Positions 42,171-53,885 of a stretch of DNA of 64,000 nt are shown piece by piece (positions within the stretch are counted from its first letter, which is position 1; each line of letters opens with the position of its first letter). The stretch lies in NCBI RefSeq assembly GCF_004011695.2, contig NC_082424.1, positions 124,001 through 188,000 on the forward strand, given 5' to 3'. The notes beneath the pieces were generated by a model. It saw only the letters and a list, made by a program, of their open reading frames with translations. It had not been told where the DNA came from and did no database searches. This DNA is from Ascochyta rabiei. Its lineage: Eukaryota; Ascomycota; Dothideomycetes; Pleosporales; Didymellaceae. Made by a program: the position numbers and the translations under genes.

Positions 42171-43359
42171 ATTGTCTCTAGAACTATCTCCTTGTAATAA
42201 TGTAATAAGTAAAGCGCACTTATAAATACTGAACCAGCTTTAGCGACCATAGTCCCGCGCACAGACAATCACAATGGCTGGTACTCTAACAGTATCTAGA
42301 GGATGTCCTTGTTTGCGTGCTTAATCTACCTTATGTCTGAGCTAAGGCTTGTGCTAAGATGTTAAGGGTGTTTAGCCTCAGCGGTCGCTGCGTGGTTGGA
42401 GGTTTGGGGAATATTAATAGCAAACTTTCTTATCTCTGTAGAGATGCAACAGCTAACAGGGTCAAAGGACAGATTTTTAATAGTCTTTCTAACGTTGAAG
42501 GTTTGCAGACATTTGCCGCTGCTTGCATCCTATAACTTGACAGTCTTGTTGTATGATGCTGACGCTAGCTAAGTCAAGTTGTGCGAGAAGGCAACAGAGG
42601 TAACATACTTGCTATGCCCTTTAAGCGTCTGCAAGCATGTGCACTAGCTGCCACTCATCGCAGGCTTTACAGTGATGCTTTCTGGCTTGTTACGCTGGAA
42701 CAATCCATGCTACTGTGAGGAGATGCGAGTTTCTTAAGTAACTCTCCTAAGAGGTAAACTGGCAAAGAGTCTATAGACAGCGTTAGGGATTTAATAAAAC
42801 CACTTTTATCCAATTTTGTATGCAAGCTGTGGCAAGTTTGCGAATAGAAAGTAGGAGGAGGTGGTTGCGAAGGAAGCGCAAAAGCGACGACAGGAGAAGG
42901 TGGTGGAGTTAGTGGCAGAGGTGGCGCAGTAGCGTAGCCAGAAGGCAGCGGCAGCGGAAGAAGCGTAGTAGCGAAAGCAGGAGGAGGTGTTGGAGGTGGC
43001 AGATAAGTTGTAGGAGAACGCCTAAACTCATTCTAATCCGCGTTAGTTAAAAAGTCAATTAGGAAGGATCTTGACTTACTCGTGCTAGTAGTGGACAGTG
43101 TTGCTTTTAGTATCGTGGAGGCATTCTTAAAGGTAATTCAGAACTAGAGTAACTACAAAATTTAGTACAGAACACGCAAAGGTGTTTATGAATCTCACCA
43201 GTGGTTGTGGTAGAGTAATTGGAACGTCTGAAATGCTGAATTCTACGCAAACTTATACTTAGGGCCAGCTTTCACTACATCTATGCTTTTAACTGCCTTA
43301 TTACATTTACCTCTGACCCCGTTGCTTTGCTGTTACCACAGTTACCTTGCTGCTGAACC
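42171..43359. other. Decayed sequence with a Lys/Glu/Gln-rich coiled-coil remnant
   Basis: No intact frame. The segment 42840-43010 is purine-rich and in one plus frame reads as a basic/acidic coiled coil (for example VAKEAQKRRQEKVVEL) broken only by TAG codons, the kind of C-terminal tail seen in many fungal transposases and repeat proteins. Confidence 0.35.
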
Positions 43360-43918
43360 CGCTCTTGCCTTAGTGGCGTTATAGGGTGATCTTATTGCCG
43401 CCTCTAGCACGTATATGTCAGATTGAGCCTAGAGAGCAGGACGTAGGATTAGCAAGTTACAATAGCTGGAACCTAATTAAATTGCTAAGTTACCCTACCA
43501 TGTTCCTTCAAATATCACGTATTGGATTGAACGGCTAATAAGAGGTAGCTTTGCATGGAGCGGTACCCGCTACAGGTTCCACTACAGGGTCTCCCAAGCC
43601 AGCACTCCCAATGGTTAGAGAGCTTGTATTAGCAGCGCGGGCTGTAATTAGTCAGCTCTGGCCTTAGCAGGCTGCCCTAAGCACTGACCTTCTGCATGCT
43701 TTAGATTATCAATAGCCCGGCTTATGCGCTATCCAACAAGGTCAAGCTCTACAGCAGGGATCCCTTCCTTTGCTAATAAGGAGTTTATGCGTTCTATAAT
43801 GGAGCATTTCTTGTTAAATGGGACCCAGCGCCACCCTGTTGCAGGATCTAGGTACCGCATCTCTTGAGCTATGCTCTTAGTGACGTCCTGTATTGCGTTA
43901 GAAATGGCAGCTGTACAT
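43360..43918 (-). pseudogene. Decayed minus-strand reading frame, unknown
   Basis: On the minus strand one frame runs about 185 codons with TAG/TAA interruptions. Its clean start region reads MRYLDPATGWRWVPFNKKCS and continues with SIIERINSLLAKEGIPAVEL. Protein-like composition and TAG at likely Trp/Gln positions suggest a coding ancestor. No family recognised. Confidence 0.3.
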
Positions 43919-43928
43919 TATACTCATT

Positions 43929-44407
43929 TTATCTAAACAATGAAACTTCTCTACTCTTCTTCAGAAAATCCAGCAGCTGCACGGGCTTCTTCTGCCAAAG
44001 CTCTGTCTGGTAGTTGAGGCATTCCGTTTTTGCGGCCTTCTGACATGATCTCAGTTGCCAGACCCTGCACCGAATCTGACGTTGCGCTAATTTGTAGGCA
44101 CGGCCCGTATCGACCAATCTGTGAGCAGCCGAACCCTTGTCCAGGTTTGTCCTGTCTAGCACGCTAGTTAATGCAACATCCTTAGGCAAGCATGTTGTGG
44201 CTTATTACCCCTTAGTGCACGCGGCACGTATCCTGCATAATTTCCAATTAAGACAGATGTCTGTTGTGCAATTATTCTTGGAACTGCTATGAAACACTTT
44301 GTAGAAGTTATGTTAATGCTAATTGGTATGTTGTCTAACTCAGTGGCTGCAGACCACACGAATAGAAGATATCTTAGGAGACCTTGTGTTTTGCTGGCTT
44401 GTCGCAA
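43929..44407 (-). pseudogene. Two overlapping minus-strand open fragments
   Basis: Frames of 79 codons (44407-44168) and 86 codons (44189-43929, from ATG) lie end to end in different frames, immediately upstream of the preceding minus-strand remnant. The second is Arg/Lys/Gln-rich (KLAQRQIRCRVWQLRSCQK). They may be parts of the same decayed gene separated by a frameshift. No domain recognised. Confidence 0.28.
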
Positions 44408-44881
44408 TTGTACATGACGATCACAACATGATCTAGGAAATGAACTGCAGGAGGTTACTACGTTATCTTAACAGATGTGATAAGCTGTTTGATGAAACAT
44501 ATTCGTAAACTTGGAAGAACCTAAGAGGTTGATCTCTTATTATTATCTGCTTCTTTTGTTACCAATCTAACTGTATGTAGGGTGTAGTTGGCGAGCAAGG
44601 ATTATCTTAGCGGCTAGACGAAGTGCTGTTGTGTGGTTTGCTATCTTTATTGCCTTGCTCCTACAAGTTACCTTAATGAATACCCTTCTTAAAAATCTAT
44701 TACAGCGCTAGTGTGAGGGCTGTATATAACTACTGCGACCTTAGGTTTATTTAGTTTTAACCTAGCTGGCTCTATTAATATGTCTTAGCACCCTGTATTG
44801 CTGACCCTATTATTCTTATTATACCTGGTGTGTAGAGACACTTATCCTACAACGTTTCTAACATTAATATAGGGCGATCTT

Positions 44882-45634
44882 GAGTATAAGTGGCTTAAAG
44901 ACAAAAAAGCTATCTGCTATTTCCTAAACTTGCTACAGGTGGCCTGTAATGATAATGGGCTTTACTATGTGCATGTTAAGGCGGTCCGCAGATTTAAATA
45001 TAGCAAAGAAACTAAGATTTTGTTTACTCTACTCGCTGTAGAAGTTAACCGGTTTAAGGAAATATTTGGGAACAAGGAGCTATACCGCAAGACAATTGAC
45101 ACAGTTGAGGAAAAATTACGCCAGCTACGCAACTTACAGAAGTCCTGGCTTTAAGATTGTCTTTGGTCGTTTTTAACGTGTCTTACTAGAACTGCATAAC
45201 CATCAGCCTCCTATCCAGGCAATGAGGACCTTACGTTCTCTATGAACAGCTTTGCCTCCTTATACACCTCTATTCAAGCGGAGTATAGCTCTTCAAGCTA
45301 AGTGAAGGAGGTCTCGCTTATGCCAGATGACTTTGTGCTTTGGTTTGGTTCTATACAACTGAACAATGATAAACAAAGTTATGTGAAAGAACTACTGGTG
45401 TATAGAAACGGAGTATGTTGGTATGAGGATGGCACTATTAGCTTCAAAGAACTCTGTTCTGGTCGGACCGAAGCTATCAAAAGCTTGTTAGGAGATTCAA
45501 CTTTCTATCTAGTCCAAGATTTTACTTCTGGAGCGGCTATCAAGAATTTGCGTATTTCTAAAGCACCTAAGTTGAGTAGGATACTGGCTGCTTCTGGAAT
45601 AAGGCTTAACTATACAACATCGCTTTACAAATAA
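44882..45634 (+). pseudogene. Decayed reading frame, unknown protein (about 250 codons)
   Basis: A single plus frame links open runs 44882-45151 and 45302-45634 with only a few TAA stops between them. Features: KWLKDKKAICYFLNLLQVAC, VKAVRRFKYSKETK, a charged helix TVEEKLRQLRNLQKSW, then after the break VSLMPDDFVLWFGSIQL, and TFYLVQDFTSGAAIKN. The second run has no stop for 110 codons. It looks like a single-domain globular protein, not recognised. It is codirectional with the larger remnant at 39-42 kb and may belong to the same element. Confidence 0.33.
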
Positions 45635-46367
45635 TTTAGATAGAAATGTATTAAACTTCTAGTTGTAACTGTGTAGTTTAGACATGCCTTGCTCTAAATG
45701 TAAAAGATAAATGCTTGTGTCACTATGCCAGGTTTGGACTGAAGAAAGCTAAAGATATTCTTCGACTTAACATCTAAGCCATTAGCACCAAGCTTAAAGC
45801 TGGAAACTGCTGAAGCCAATGTTCGCAGATACGGTCATCTATGCTCTACAATACCCTAGATTCCAATTTTTGTAGCAGCAAGCGTGCGGGCTACATCGCA
45901 GCAGAGAACCTATTCCTACTGCACATGAAAGCTTATTGGCACTAAAAACCTGGTAGCACAGGATTGAACTTATGACGCACAAACTCAAATGACTTGTAGA
46001 GAAGTCCTAATCACTAACATGTGTTATTAGTTAAACTTAAGATGGCGTGAGCTGTTAAAGCTATTTGGGAAGGCTGAAGCACTTTCTGTAGACGCTAGTC
46101 TAGACTTTTGCTTAACAACAAACTCCTGTTATATGCAGTGGTATGCATTTATTAATTTGTCTGTTAGGTTTGTGTCACCTTTATGTACGGGTACGTTAAA
46201 GGTATTGGTCTGGGGATTTGCACAACAAAAAGGCGGTGAATGCGCCTGTTATACTGTACCGCACGGCACTATGGAGTAGTACAGTAGAATGCGTCAGCTC
46301 TGAATAGAGGGAAAAGGGAACATTAATAATTTCTCTCCCCTACCTTGATGCTTAGGTCCTTGCTACG

Positions 46368-46676
46368 TTGCAATCTGAGATAAAAAAAAAACATGGTGAA
46401 CTAAGGTGGGAATTAATTATGGGGTTTGCTTGCTTGACTAACACGACTTTAGATAAACGCGCTGCACCAGCAAAGACGCTATATGCTTATTCTGAGCAAA
46501 CACACACATTAGCAAACGTTAAGAGAAGCTGGTTTGGATTCTTTCATACGATTAGAAACACTGGGACCCCCTTAAACAATTATGACGACCCATTAATTAC
46601 ACACGCTAAGGCCTGGATCGAAATCATGGACTATTGTAGTGCCCCTGGTACTGACAGGATTGAACAAAGATGCTGA
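46368..46676 (+). pseudogene. Open fragment, 102 codons, unknown
   Basis: A plus frame with a run of ten A residues at 46381-46390 coding for KKK, then MGFACLTNTTLDKRAAPAK, RSWFGFFHTIRNTGTPLNN and AWIEIMDYCSAPGTDRIEQ. Upstream and downstream codons in the same frame are open apart from scattered TAG/TGA. No family recognised. Confidence 0.28.
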
Positions 46677-47789
46677 AGTACATGTCTGCTAACACTTGAT
46701 CGACGTAATGAAATAACTCTAACACAGACACAAATCCCCTTGCATGGACTACACCTCTTTCAAGTTAGACAAGCAAAAGGCTCAAGTTAGAAATTAAGTT
46801 AAACTACTACTAGTGTGTTAATAAAAAATGGGCAGTATAAAGATCTCTGGGCAGTATGCATCTTTTGTGCCTTACCTCTATTGTACCAGTTTCTCTATGT
46901 TTCGGCTGTGTACAGGGTATGCCTATAGAAGGGCCCTATACTCTTTTCGCATGTGGCTTAGACACAAGTTACATTTGTTTGTAATAAGCACCTCCCACTA
47001 GCCGCGATCTAATTGCTGCGACTTTTAAGGCCGCTCAGGACCTTCTTATTCCATGTGATACCTTAGCCTCTGCTAACATGCGTCTGTATGACAAGGTTAC
47101 AATATAATGTGCAACAACCCACACAATGCAGTTGAGGCATTAACTTTAACAGGGCTCCTAATAATACGGATGGGCTAACCTGTTGCCTTGCAGCCTCTGC
47201 ATGGGCTTGCACATTGACGCTGTGGCTGTTCAAATCCCTGTCATGCGCGGGTTGACATTCTTATGCTTCCGCAAGCAAGGTTGAAGATGCGAGATACATG
47301 TTCAACTTTAACAGGGAGCAACTTTTTTAATTATAAGAAGTTTGTAGGTTAAGTTTGTTTAAGTTTATAGGTTAAGTTTGTAGGTTGAGTTTATGCACAA
47401 TTAGCATTAGGTATTTTAGTGATTGCAAAGAGCGATATGATTGGCGAGGGTGCCCTAGTTTCAACTGATTTGTGGGCCGGCGGCTAAGTTACAGGGTCAG
47501 AGCTTGGCCCCAGAGTTTGTCCCTTCTGTTGTTTTTTGCATTTTTTGCGTTTTCGTTGTTGGCGCTAAGCATTACCCCACTAGCTCAAGCGTCCTTCTGC
47601 GTGACACACTACCGCCTAGCAACAAGGTTGGACATACCAATCCGCTTGCAAATTGCCTAAACCTAGAATGGAGCCATCACGGCCTTTGAAGAAGGCCTAA
47701 GTAGATGTTGGCCTGTCCACAGAGAGCTACAGGAGGTTCCGGGTCAGTGTAGTTAAGGCTGCTACTATTGCGCACTACTAACCTGCGAG
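46677..47789. other. Decayed sequence, no gene
   Basis: Only a 62-codon frame with a hydrophobic run (47472-47660) stands out, without any other support. A short tandem repeat of TTTGTAGGTTAAGTTTGT-like units occurs at about 47339-47395. Confidence 0.4.
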
Positions 47790-48080
47790 CAGGTTATCAC
47801 ACTAGATGTTGTAAAGGAGCTACTAGAAGAGCTGTCCAAGGCGTATCCAGACAGGAAAAGTTTCACTTAGAGGAACGTCACCCTGCTGATGGCGACCTAC
47901 GCTAAGGACTGGGTGCGTGCGGACCTGGCTCAGGAAGGCATTACTGTAGATGAAAGCAAAATCGTAGAGCGTCTAAAGAAAGCATTAGTTGGACAACAGT
48001 GCAGTAAGTTCTGCAGGGGCTGCATGCTTTGCGCAAGTGCGACTAATATTACCTGCAGGCGGCAAAAAACCTTTGGTTAA
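47790..48080 (+). pseudogene. Decayed fragment with a charged helical segment
   Basis: The plus frame from about 47790 reads VITLDVVKELLEELSKAYP, one TAG, then NVTLLMATYAKDWVRADLAQ and ESKIVERLKKALVGQ, ending in a Cys-rich stretch (CSKFCRGCMLC) that may already be a different frame. Family not recognised; helix-turn-helix-like spacing is only suggestive. Confidence 0.28.
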
Positions 48081-48399
48081 AACAGCTGCTTCTTTAGTTG
48101 CAACAGGCAGCGACCCAGACCGACTGTACGATCCGATCCGAGACATTTCATAAGAGAAAATCTAAGGGGGTTAATGGCAAGCCTGAATAAACCACGCTTG
48201 GGTTCTGGGTTAGCAATCGCTGCGTAGTCTTTGCCGTGATCCCTGTAGCCCTTTGTGACTAGCGCTCTATCCAATCTAAGTCCATCTGTACTCGTTTGCT
48301 CTCTGATTGTTGCCTTCTTTAAAACTTTAAGTTCCTGTCTGATGTCCACAATTAATTAGTATACAAGCCACCGCACAAAATAGATAGCTGTTACACATT

Positions 48400-48660
48400 A
48401 CAGTCCGCAATTTTATGTTAGTTATGCAAAAGACACTGTCCCTGGCGATACATGCTAACTAGCTTGAGATAAAGCGCGGCTTATACATCAGCTTTCTAAT
48501 GGATAAGATGATTTCCCTGCTAGTCCTGCGTCGTTGCCTAGCATGTTTGGAGAGGGGACACACCGCAGTGTTCAAAGTGGTCAACAGAGTTCCCACTTGC
48601 CCTACCTGCAACAAGCCTGAGCCTACAGAGGACTCCTCAGAGGAGGACTCCTCAGACTAA
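48400..48660 (+). pseudogene. Decayed fragment with CxxC motif and acidic tail
   Basis: The plus frame (one TAG at 48462) reads QKTLSLAIHAN, LEIKRGLYISFLMDKMISLL and RRCLACLERGHTAVFKVVNR. It ends in TCPTCNKPEPT followed by a Ser/Asp/Glu tail and a natural-looking TAA. Two CxxC pairs (CLAC and CPTC) suggest a zinc-binding module. No family recognised. Confidence 0.3.
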
Positions 48661-48835
48661 TCTTGCTAGTTTGGGCTCTGATGTCAGCCTACAACAGACG
48701 TGCATGGGAGGAAAGCATAAAGCTGGCGCCGAATAATTAGATAAACAACATCTTAGTTGACGCTTACCTTAATACAATGTTTTCCTCACAATGCATTATA
48801 AAAGAAGAGCTTAACGTGGTACTGCTAGCTTTGAT

Positions 48836-49291
48836 TTGTTGCCTAATTACATGCATTATTGTCTTTGTTACAACAGGCCCGCATTCAGAATGTTTCAAAT
48901 ACCTGAGCCCTGCACTTTAGGTCACTTAGGGAAACAACAAGCAGAAATTTGGGCCACAAGTCCCGAACAGTCTAGATTTGCTTGGGCGTGTCTCAGTTCT
49001 CGCCACTCCCTAGTCTTGGTCTTATCTCTCTTGGGTCTCTGCAGCTTCCTAACCAGGGATCCTTGCGCAATTGACTTTATTGGTGGCAATAGCTCCCTTG
49101 TCACAATCTTTTACGCAGCAGAGGTAGTGCATACAGTCATAGTCACAGACAGATCTACAAGCGAATTGGATCTATTGCCAGTAAGACGAAAAGTGGAGTA
49201 TGACTCCCTACATGACGATCTGTATGTGACGACTCTGTGTTGTATGAAATTAGCTACCAATGTTTGTGTAAATCCCCTGTGGTTTTACTAG
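48836..49291 (+). pseudogene. Open fragment of about 150 codons, unknown
   Basis: A stop-free plus frame without an ATG at its start. It contains a hydrophobic run (SLVLVLSLLGLCSFL) and ordinary composition elsewhere. It is in a different frame from the zinc-finger remnant that follows. It may be chance in a region where this frame happens to escape TAG/TAA. Confidence 0.2.
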
Positions 49292-49499
49292 AAACATCGC
49301 AAGGACTACGCAACAATGCTTTTGTGAAGAGCTATGAAGACCTGAGCGAGCGCTAACTCTGGCTTATCAACACTCGGCGCCTAGATGAATTCCCTAAGGT
49401 TCTGTCAGAAATATCGCAAGGAACACACAGTCATGGCATTGTGAAGGATGAAATCCCCGTGTACCCATCAGAAGCTCAGCAGCACTCTGAAACTAGCTT

Positions 49500-49940
49500 T
49501 CGTAAGTCTCTTGCTGTTACAATGTTGACAGTGAACTAACGAGCACAACAGGGGCACTGAGACCTAGAACAAAGGCTTAAAAAGATCCGATCAGATACCC
49601 CTGCACTTTTTGTTGGGTGAAAGTTTTTTATTGTTGCGATAGGCATAAAACGTTTGTGCATTATTATACTGAGGTGGCCATATGCCCAGGAGAGGATTCT
49701 GTCAGGTCACTCCAGGCTGGTACAGACAGATGCGTTTATTGTGACCTTGCAAACCCTGCAAAAGATCACATTGAATCTCGTAGGCTTTATAAGCAGAAAA
49801 GGAGGTTTAAAATTAGAGACAACTTGGAATTTCATATACAGATGATGCACAAGGTTTCTCGTCTAGGCTCCAGGAGATTAAGGCTTCAGTACCACTCGCA
49901 GTCCTCCTCTGACGGGCTGTTCTTGTGCAGATTCTGTTGA
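49500..49940 (+). pseudogene. Remnant of a fungal C2H2 zinc-finger protein
   Basis: The plus frame carries ALRPRTKA, one TAA, DPIRYPCTFCWVKVFY...RHKTFVHYY, then EVAICPGED, CVYCDLANPAKDHIESRR and a FKIRDNLEFHIQMMHKV block, ending FLCRFC before a TGA. This order (CTFC finger, short I-C-P linker, C-x2-C with ANP..DH.ES, then R-DNL..H....H) is the arrangement of a large family of filamentous-fungal multi-C2H2 proteins, several with homeobox domains. A one-base shift after FLCRFC would continue as another finger (QSFCYRKVREHI), so a frameshift is likely. The gene is dead: stops, a shift and missing ends. It shows that host-type regulatory genes were caught in the repeat island. Confidence 0.55.
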
Positions 49941-50345
49941 GCAGAGCTTCTGTTATAGGAAAGTAAGGGAACACATATGTAGCCCTTTATCTTGAAGATG
50001 GTTTAACTAAAGATGATTGGACTGAGGCTTAGATCTGTCGCAGAACAGAGTATCTCAGCAGTATCATCGCTTAACATTTCACACTTTAGAAGTTAATAGT
50101 TTTTCACTACGAAAGTGTTCTCTACTAGAAAGTTATTGTTACCTAAGCTGTCTTGGATTGATGCTGTACATTCACAGACATCTTAGCGCGAGAATAAGAG
50201 TCTGGTGAGACATGGTATGCGAAGAACTCTATTATGCCATGCTTATTACATCCTTGCAATATCTTTATTGCAGTGTGAAAAAGGGTCAGTGGCGAATGAT
50301 ATTTGAAGTGAAAGTGAAGGCACCTGAGTCTGTTCTTACAACTTC

Positions 50346-50708
50346 TGGGAAGGTCCCTTCCCTGTGATCCACGGTGACCTCTATCGCAGCAACATCCTGC
50401 TAGATGAAGACTGCAATGTTAAGGCAATAATTGTTTAGGAAGACGCGATAGTAGCTCTATGGGAGCTGGTGGAGTATATTAAGGATCTTAGAGTAGTTCC
50501 AGCAGTAATGAACGGAAATTCATATCAGGAGCCACTATCAGTCTGTGAGAGACGCGACAAACAAAGAACATATGTCAAGTATGTAAAAGATATTAAGGAT
50601 AAGGAATCGCTTGACAGCACACTGTCTAGGGTGCTTGGTGATTTTGTAGTGCAGGATTTCGCTTGTGCCTTCTGGCTTTGGCATGACAGTAAAGTAGGCT
50701 TTTACTAG
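50346..50708 (+). pseudogene. Remnant of an aminoglycoside-phosphotransferase-fold (APH) kinase-like protein
   Basis: The plus frame reads FWEGPFPVIHGDLYRSNILL followed by DEDCNVKAII and, past one TAG where the family has DW or W, EDAIVALWELVEYIKDLRVV. HGDLxxxNIL is the catalytic loop of the APH/choline-kinase superfamily, and the following I-I-D-W-E segment is the metal-binding loop, here damaged (the Asp is Val and the Trp codon is TAG). The frame then stays open to 50708 (SVCERRDKQRTYVKYVKDI, then DFACAFWLWHDSK). No N-lobe is recognisable upstream. It is a broken copy of the APH-type genes that are abundant in Pezizomycotina genomes. Confidence 0.6.
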
Positions 50709-51276
50709 GACATTAAGTTGATTTAATAATGTGATAGATCTATATATGTACAAATTGATACTTATATATTGCACTACTATTAAGCTAGAACGCTCTTGTA
50801 GATATAATATTTCGAGGGACGGTACTACGGCGTTTGCCATCTTATTGAAGCTTATTTGCTGACCTGTAAGCTACCTCATACTAAGGAATTCTTAGAGATA
50901 AAGATTAGACAAGATGATGTCTCTAGGTAATTTAATTTCATAGGACTCTTGAGCGGGGAGTAAAGGACCTAAACTAAGCAGCGGCCTAGACTGCATGGTA
51001 CGTGGCTACGCCTAGCAGCTTGATTGAAGCTGACGAGTAGTATAGATAGAATTAACTAATGAAGAAACAAGACTGGTAAGCTTTTGAAAGCTGAATTTAT
51101 TAAGATGGCACAATAATTGACATAGTATCTAATGCAAACCATTGATTCTTACGAGGGGAGGGGATTACACGCATATTAAACAAAGTGCTTTATGGTTAAG
51201 TATTAAATTATTTGATATATATTACGCAGGCGCTGATAAAATTCTTTAAACGTGCTACAATGACGCGGGAACTACT

Positions 51277-51516
51277 CTAGGCAGAAGTACAGGAGCTGCT
51301 TGCGGATTCAGTAGAAGAGGCAACAGGTGGCCATGACGCAACAACAGTCTCCTGGAAGCTTGATGCGTTCTGACAGGCTACGACAGGCTTATTGTCGCCA
51401 AGCTCAATCATCAATCTAGCATAGTCGCTACTGCCTCTAGTAATATTCAGCATGGTACACAAACTAGCTTTATAACCAGTACAGTGCCTGCAGAGAATAT
51501 ATTTAGCATATGACAT
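51277..51516 (-). pseudogene. Minus-strand open fragment with CxxC motif
   Basis: A 79-codon frame from ATG: MSYAKYILCRHCTGYKASLC, then YARLMIELGDNKPVVAC, and a Ser/Ala-rich tail. The CxxC...C layout resembles small Cys-motif ORFs found beside fungal retroelements, but the match is by impression only. Confidence 0.28.
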
Positions 51517-52176
51517 GTCCAGTTAAGTGGCTAAGTACCATTTGATCGCAACGGCTCTATTAGGGGAATTGCATGGCACATTGAACGAGGCAATTTGATC
51601 TCCAGCGCAATTGTTGGGAGCTACAGTCTAGGATATTAGTAGGAAGCTAGAGTTTGCGAAATTCATCATTGCTTTGCAGGTTGAGTTTTGAGCATTAGAG
51701 AGCCTTTGTTAAGTTACTTAAGCAGTAGATATAGACAGAGCTTCGGGCTTACTGAAAATCGAGTGTGTCTCCTGCTCGCACTTCAATAGTTAGGCTGATT
51801 AAGCATGGCAAGGCCTGGCCTATGGTGAGCCACGTCTGGCTTTGAACAAGTATTGGAAGGGACGTAATGATAGCTGTTTTTATTATGGTGAAATTGACAG
51901 TGCGTTATAACAAAACGCTGCTGTTGCCTCTTATATATAGTAGAAAAGGACAAGTATTAAAGCACAAGTAATTTCAAAATCTGATTTCCATTTTCGATTT
52001 TTGGTTTTGCATTTTTGATGTTGAATCATGTCAAACCTACAGCACCTAACGGTCTAAAATCCAATGTTGAATATTCGGCATGCACGCGAACCTGTCAGCA
52101 GTTAAGCTGATCCATAAGACCTCATTGTACCGTACTCGGCTTATTTGACAAGCAGCTACAATTACTTGGGCCAATT

Positions 52177-52413
52177 ATGATCAGCAATAGATGTCAACGT
52201 GCCTACTCAGAAAACGGTCTCGCCTATATGACGCCCTCATCAACTCTTCTTTCTAAGATCAGACGAGATCTTAAAAAGGACGGCAATCTACTTGTTATGG
52301 TGGCAGCAACGAAACTTTCATCGCGGGTACCTCACTTAACTTCTGAGCTGCAGCGAGCCTGCTCGGTTGCCAGACCTATAGAGGACCTCCACCCCACGCA
52401 GATGGAATGTTAA
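52177..52413 (+). pseudogene. Open fragment, 78 codons
   Basis: Plus frame with ATG, including a charged SKIRRDLKKDGNLLVMVAA and SSRVPHLTSELQRACSVA. The downstream same-frame codons contain TAG/TAA. No family recognised. Confidence 0.22.
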
Positions 52414-52559
52414 CAGAAAAGGCCAGAGTACTGAGAGATTGAACCTAGTAATCCTGTACTTAGGTACGAATTGTACGAGACATACTAGAGCTTAAATAAT
52501 TATGGCTACGCCTTCAGCCTCTTGACTATCTAAGAGTTGTGCGAGGAGTGACTCTGGAC

Positions 52560-52790
52560 AGCAGTATGAATATCCGTGGAGATCTCATTGTCTTGCTCCA
52601 CACTGTCCACATTCTGCAAATGGCCTTGCTGCACAGGAGCACGGCATTTGGGAGTCTTAGTACTTACTGGCAGCGGCAGCGCGAGTTGCAGACAGCACTC
52701 TAGGAACGCGAAGCTGTCTTTGTTCAACACTGGTCTGCATTCGGAGATATCCTATATGTCTCTGACAGGGTTGAAATGTTAGGTAACTGT
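52560..52790 (+). pseudogene. Decayed fragment with amphipathic Gln/Arg-rich helix
   Basis: One plus frame reads LHTVHILQMALLHRSTAFGS, then STYWQRQRELQTAL, a TAG, and EREAVFVQHWSAFGDILYVS. The helix pattern and the TAG where Gln fits argue for a coding ancestor, possibly a transposon protein. Not recognised. Confidence 0.25.
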
Positions 52791-53885
52791 GGCGGCTTAG
52801 GCGGGCTCATCCGTTGCGATAGGTGGGGACGAGGCTGTTAAACTAGCCTGATCTAAATTACATATTAGATTAGCATTTAATAGATGTTATGCTCAGAAGA
52901 GAGCAGATCCTGTCACTTACTTTGTTCCTTTCCCCTTTCCTGCGCCCTAATCACGTTACAGATGACTGTGTGCATCTTCTAGGCAATAACATCCTTGCCA
53001 ACAGCGTGTATGTTCTCTTAAGCCAGCTTTGTATTAATGGCATTAGTTATATCCTTCTGCTGACTTGGGGTATAGGCGGTGTAAGGTTGGCTTAGATGGG
53101 CTTGGACGCACTCTTCAGCAAGCGTCTTCGCAACGTTCTGAGAGTGTTAGTAGAGCCGCACATTCAAAGCTGCTGACAACTAACCCTAAAAAATCGCCAT
53201 TTGATGTATAAGAGCCCTGCAGCTGCTTGCGCATCCCGCACTAAGGCCCCTCTAGGCAGATGGTACATTTCTGCGGCGTGGTAAATTGATGTTTAGGACA
53301 CTGGCGCCCAAACAATAATGCGGCTACGCCTGACAATTGGAGGGCTTAGCTCGCCCCGCTTTTCACACTTCTATTACGACCTTAGGAAGCATTGCTATCT
53401 GTCCTAAACACAACTTGTGTCTATAGGTCGTGATGCCTTAAGCGCTGCACCTAGTCAATTTGAGGACTATAAACAAAGTAAGAGGCTTTCCGTCAACGCG
53501 GGTTTGGCGTCCCTCAACGCGACATCTACTAGCAACGTCATCTGCGTCTTGCTCACCGAACACCAACTTTTCATAGTTGGAGAAAGGTCGATTTCTATCG
53601 ATTTTTCATCCCAATATTACGAACATGCCTTCCTAACATCTATTTCTAGCGTCTGTTTTGTAGTGCAGGCGCTGGAACAGGCGCGCTGGCTATTGTAAGC
53701 TAAACAGAGTAGTTATCTGGTCTTAGTTGAGATAAATTCTCTGCAATAGCCCGTGCGCTTGAAGATTTAGACTGGTTAAAGGCAACAGACGACTCCTAGC
53801 TATAGCTATTGCCCTAGCAATTGCTACACAGCTATTACTTTATTACAAATACCCCCTATTATTACTAGCTATACTGACCCTATAT
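52791..53885. other. Decayed sequence, no gene
   Basis: A 93-codon plus frame (53417-53698) and a 68-codon one (52889-53095) are open but have no domain, and the second is not flanked by coding-like codons. Nothing else is supported. Confidence 0.35.

Noticed and set aside
45940..47260. tRNA or SINE remnants suggested by GGATTGAAC / GTTCAAATCCC T-arm-like words
   Set aside because: No matching acceptor, D-arm or anticodon stem could be folded around these words.
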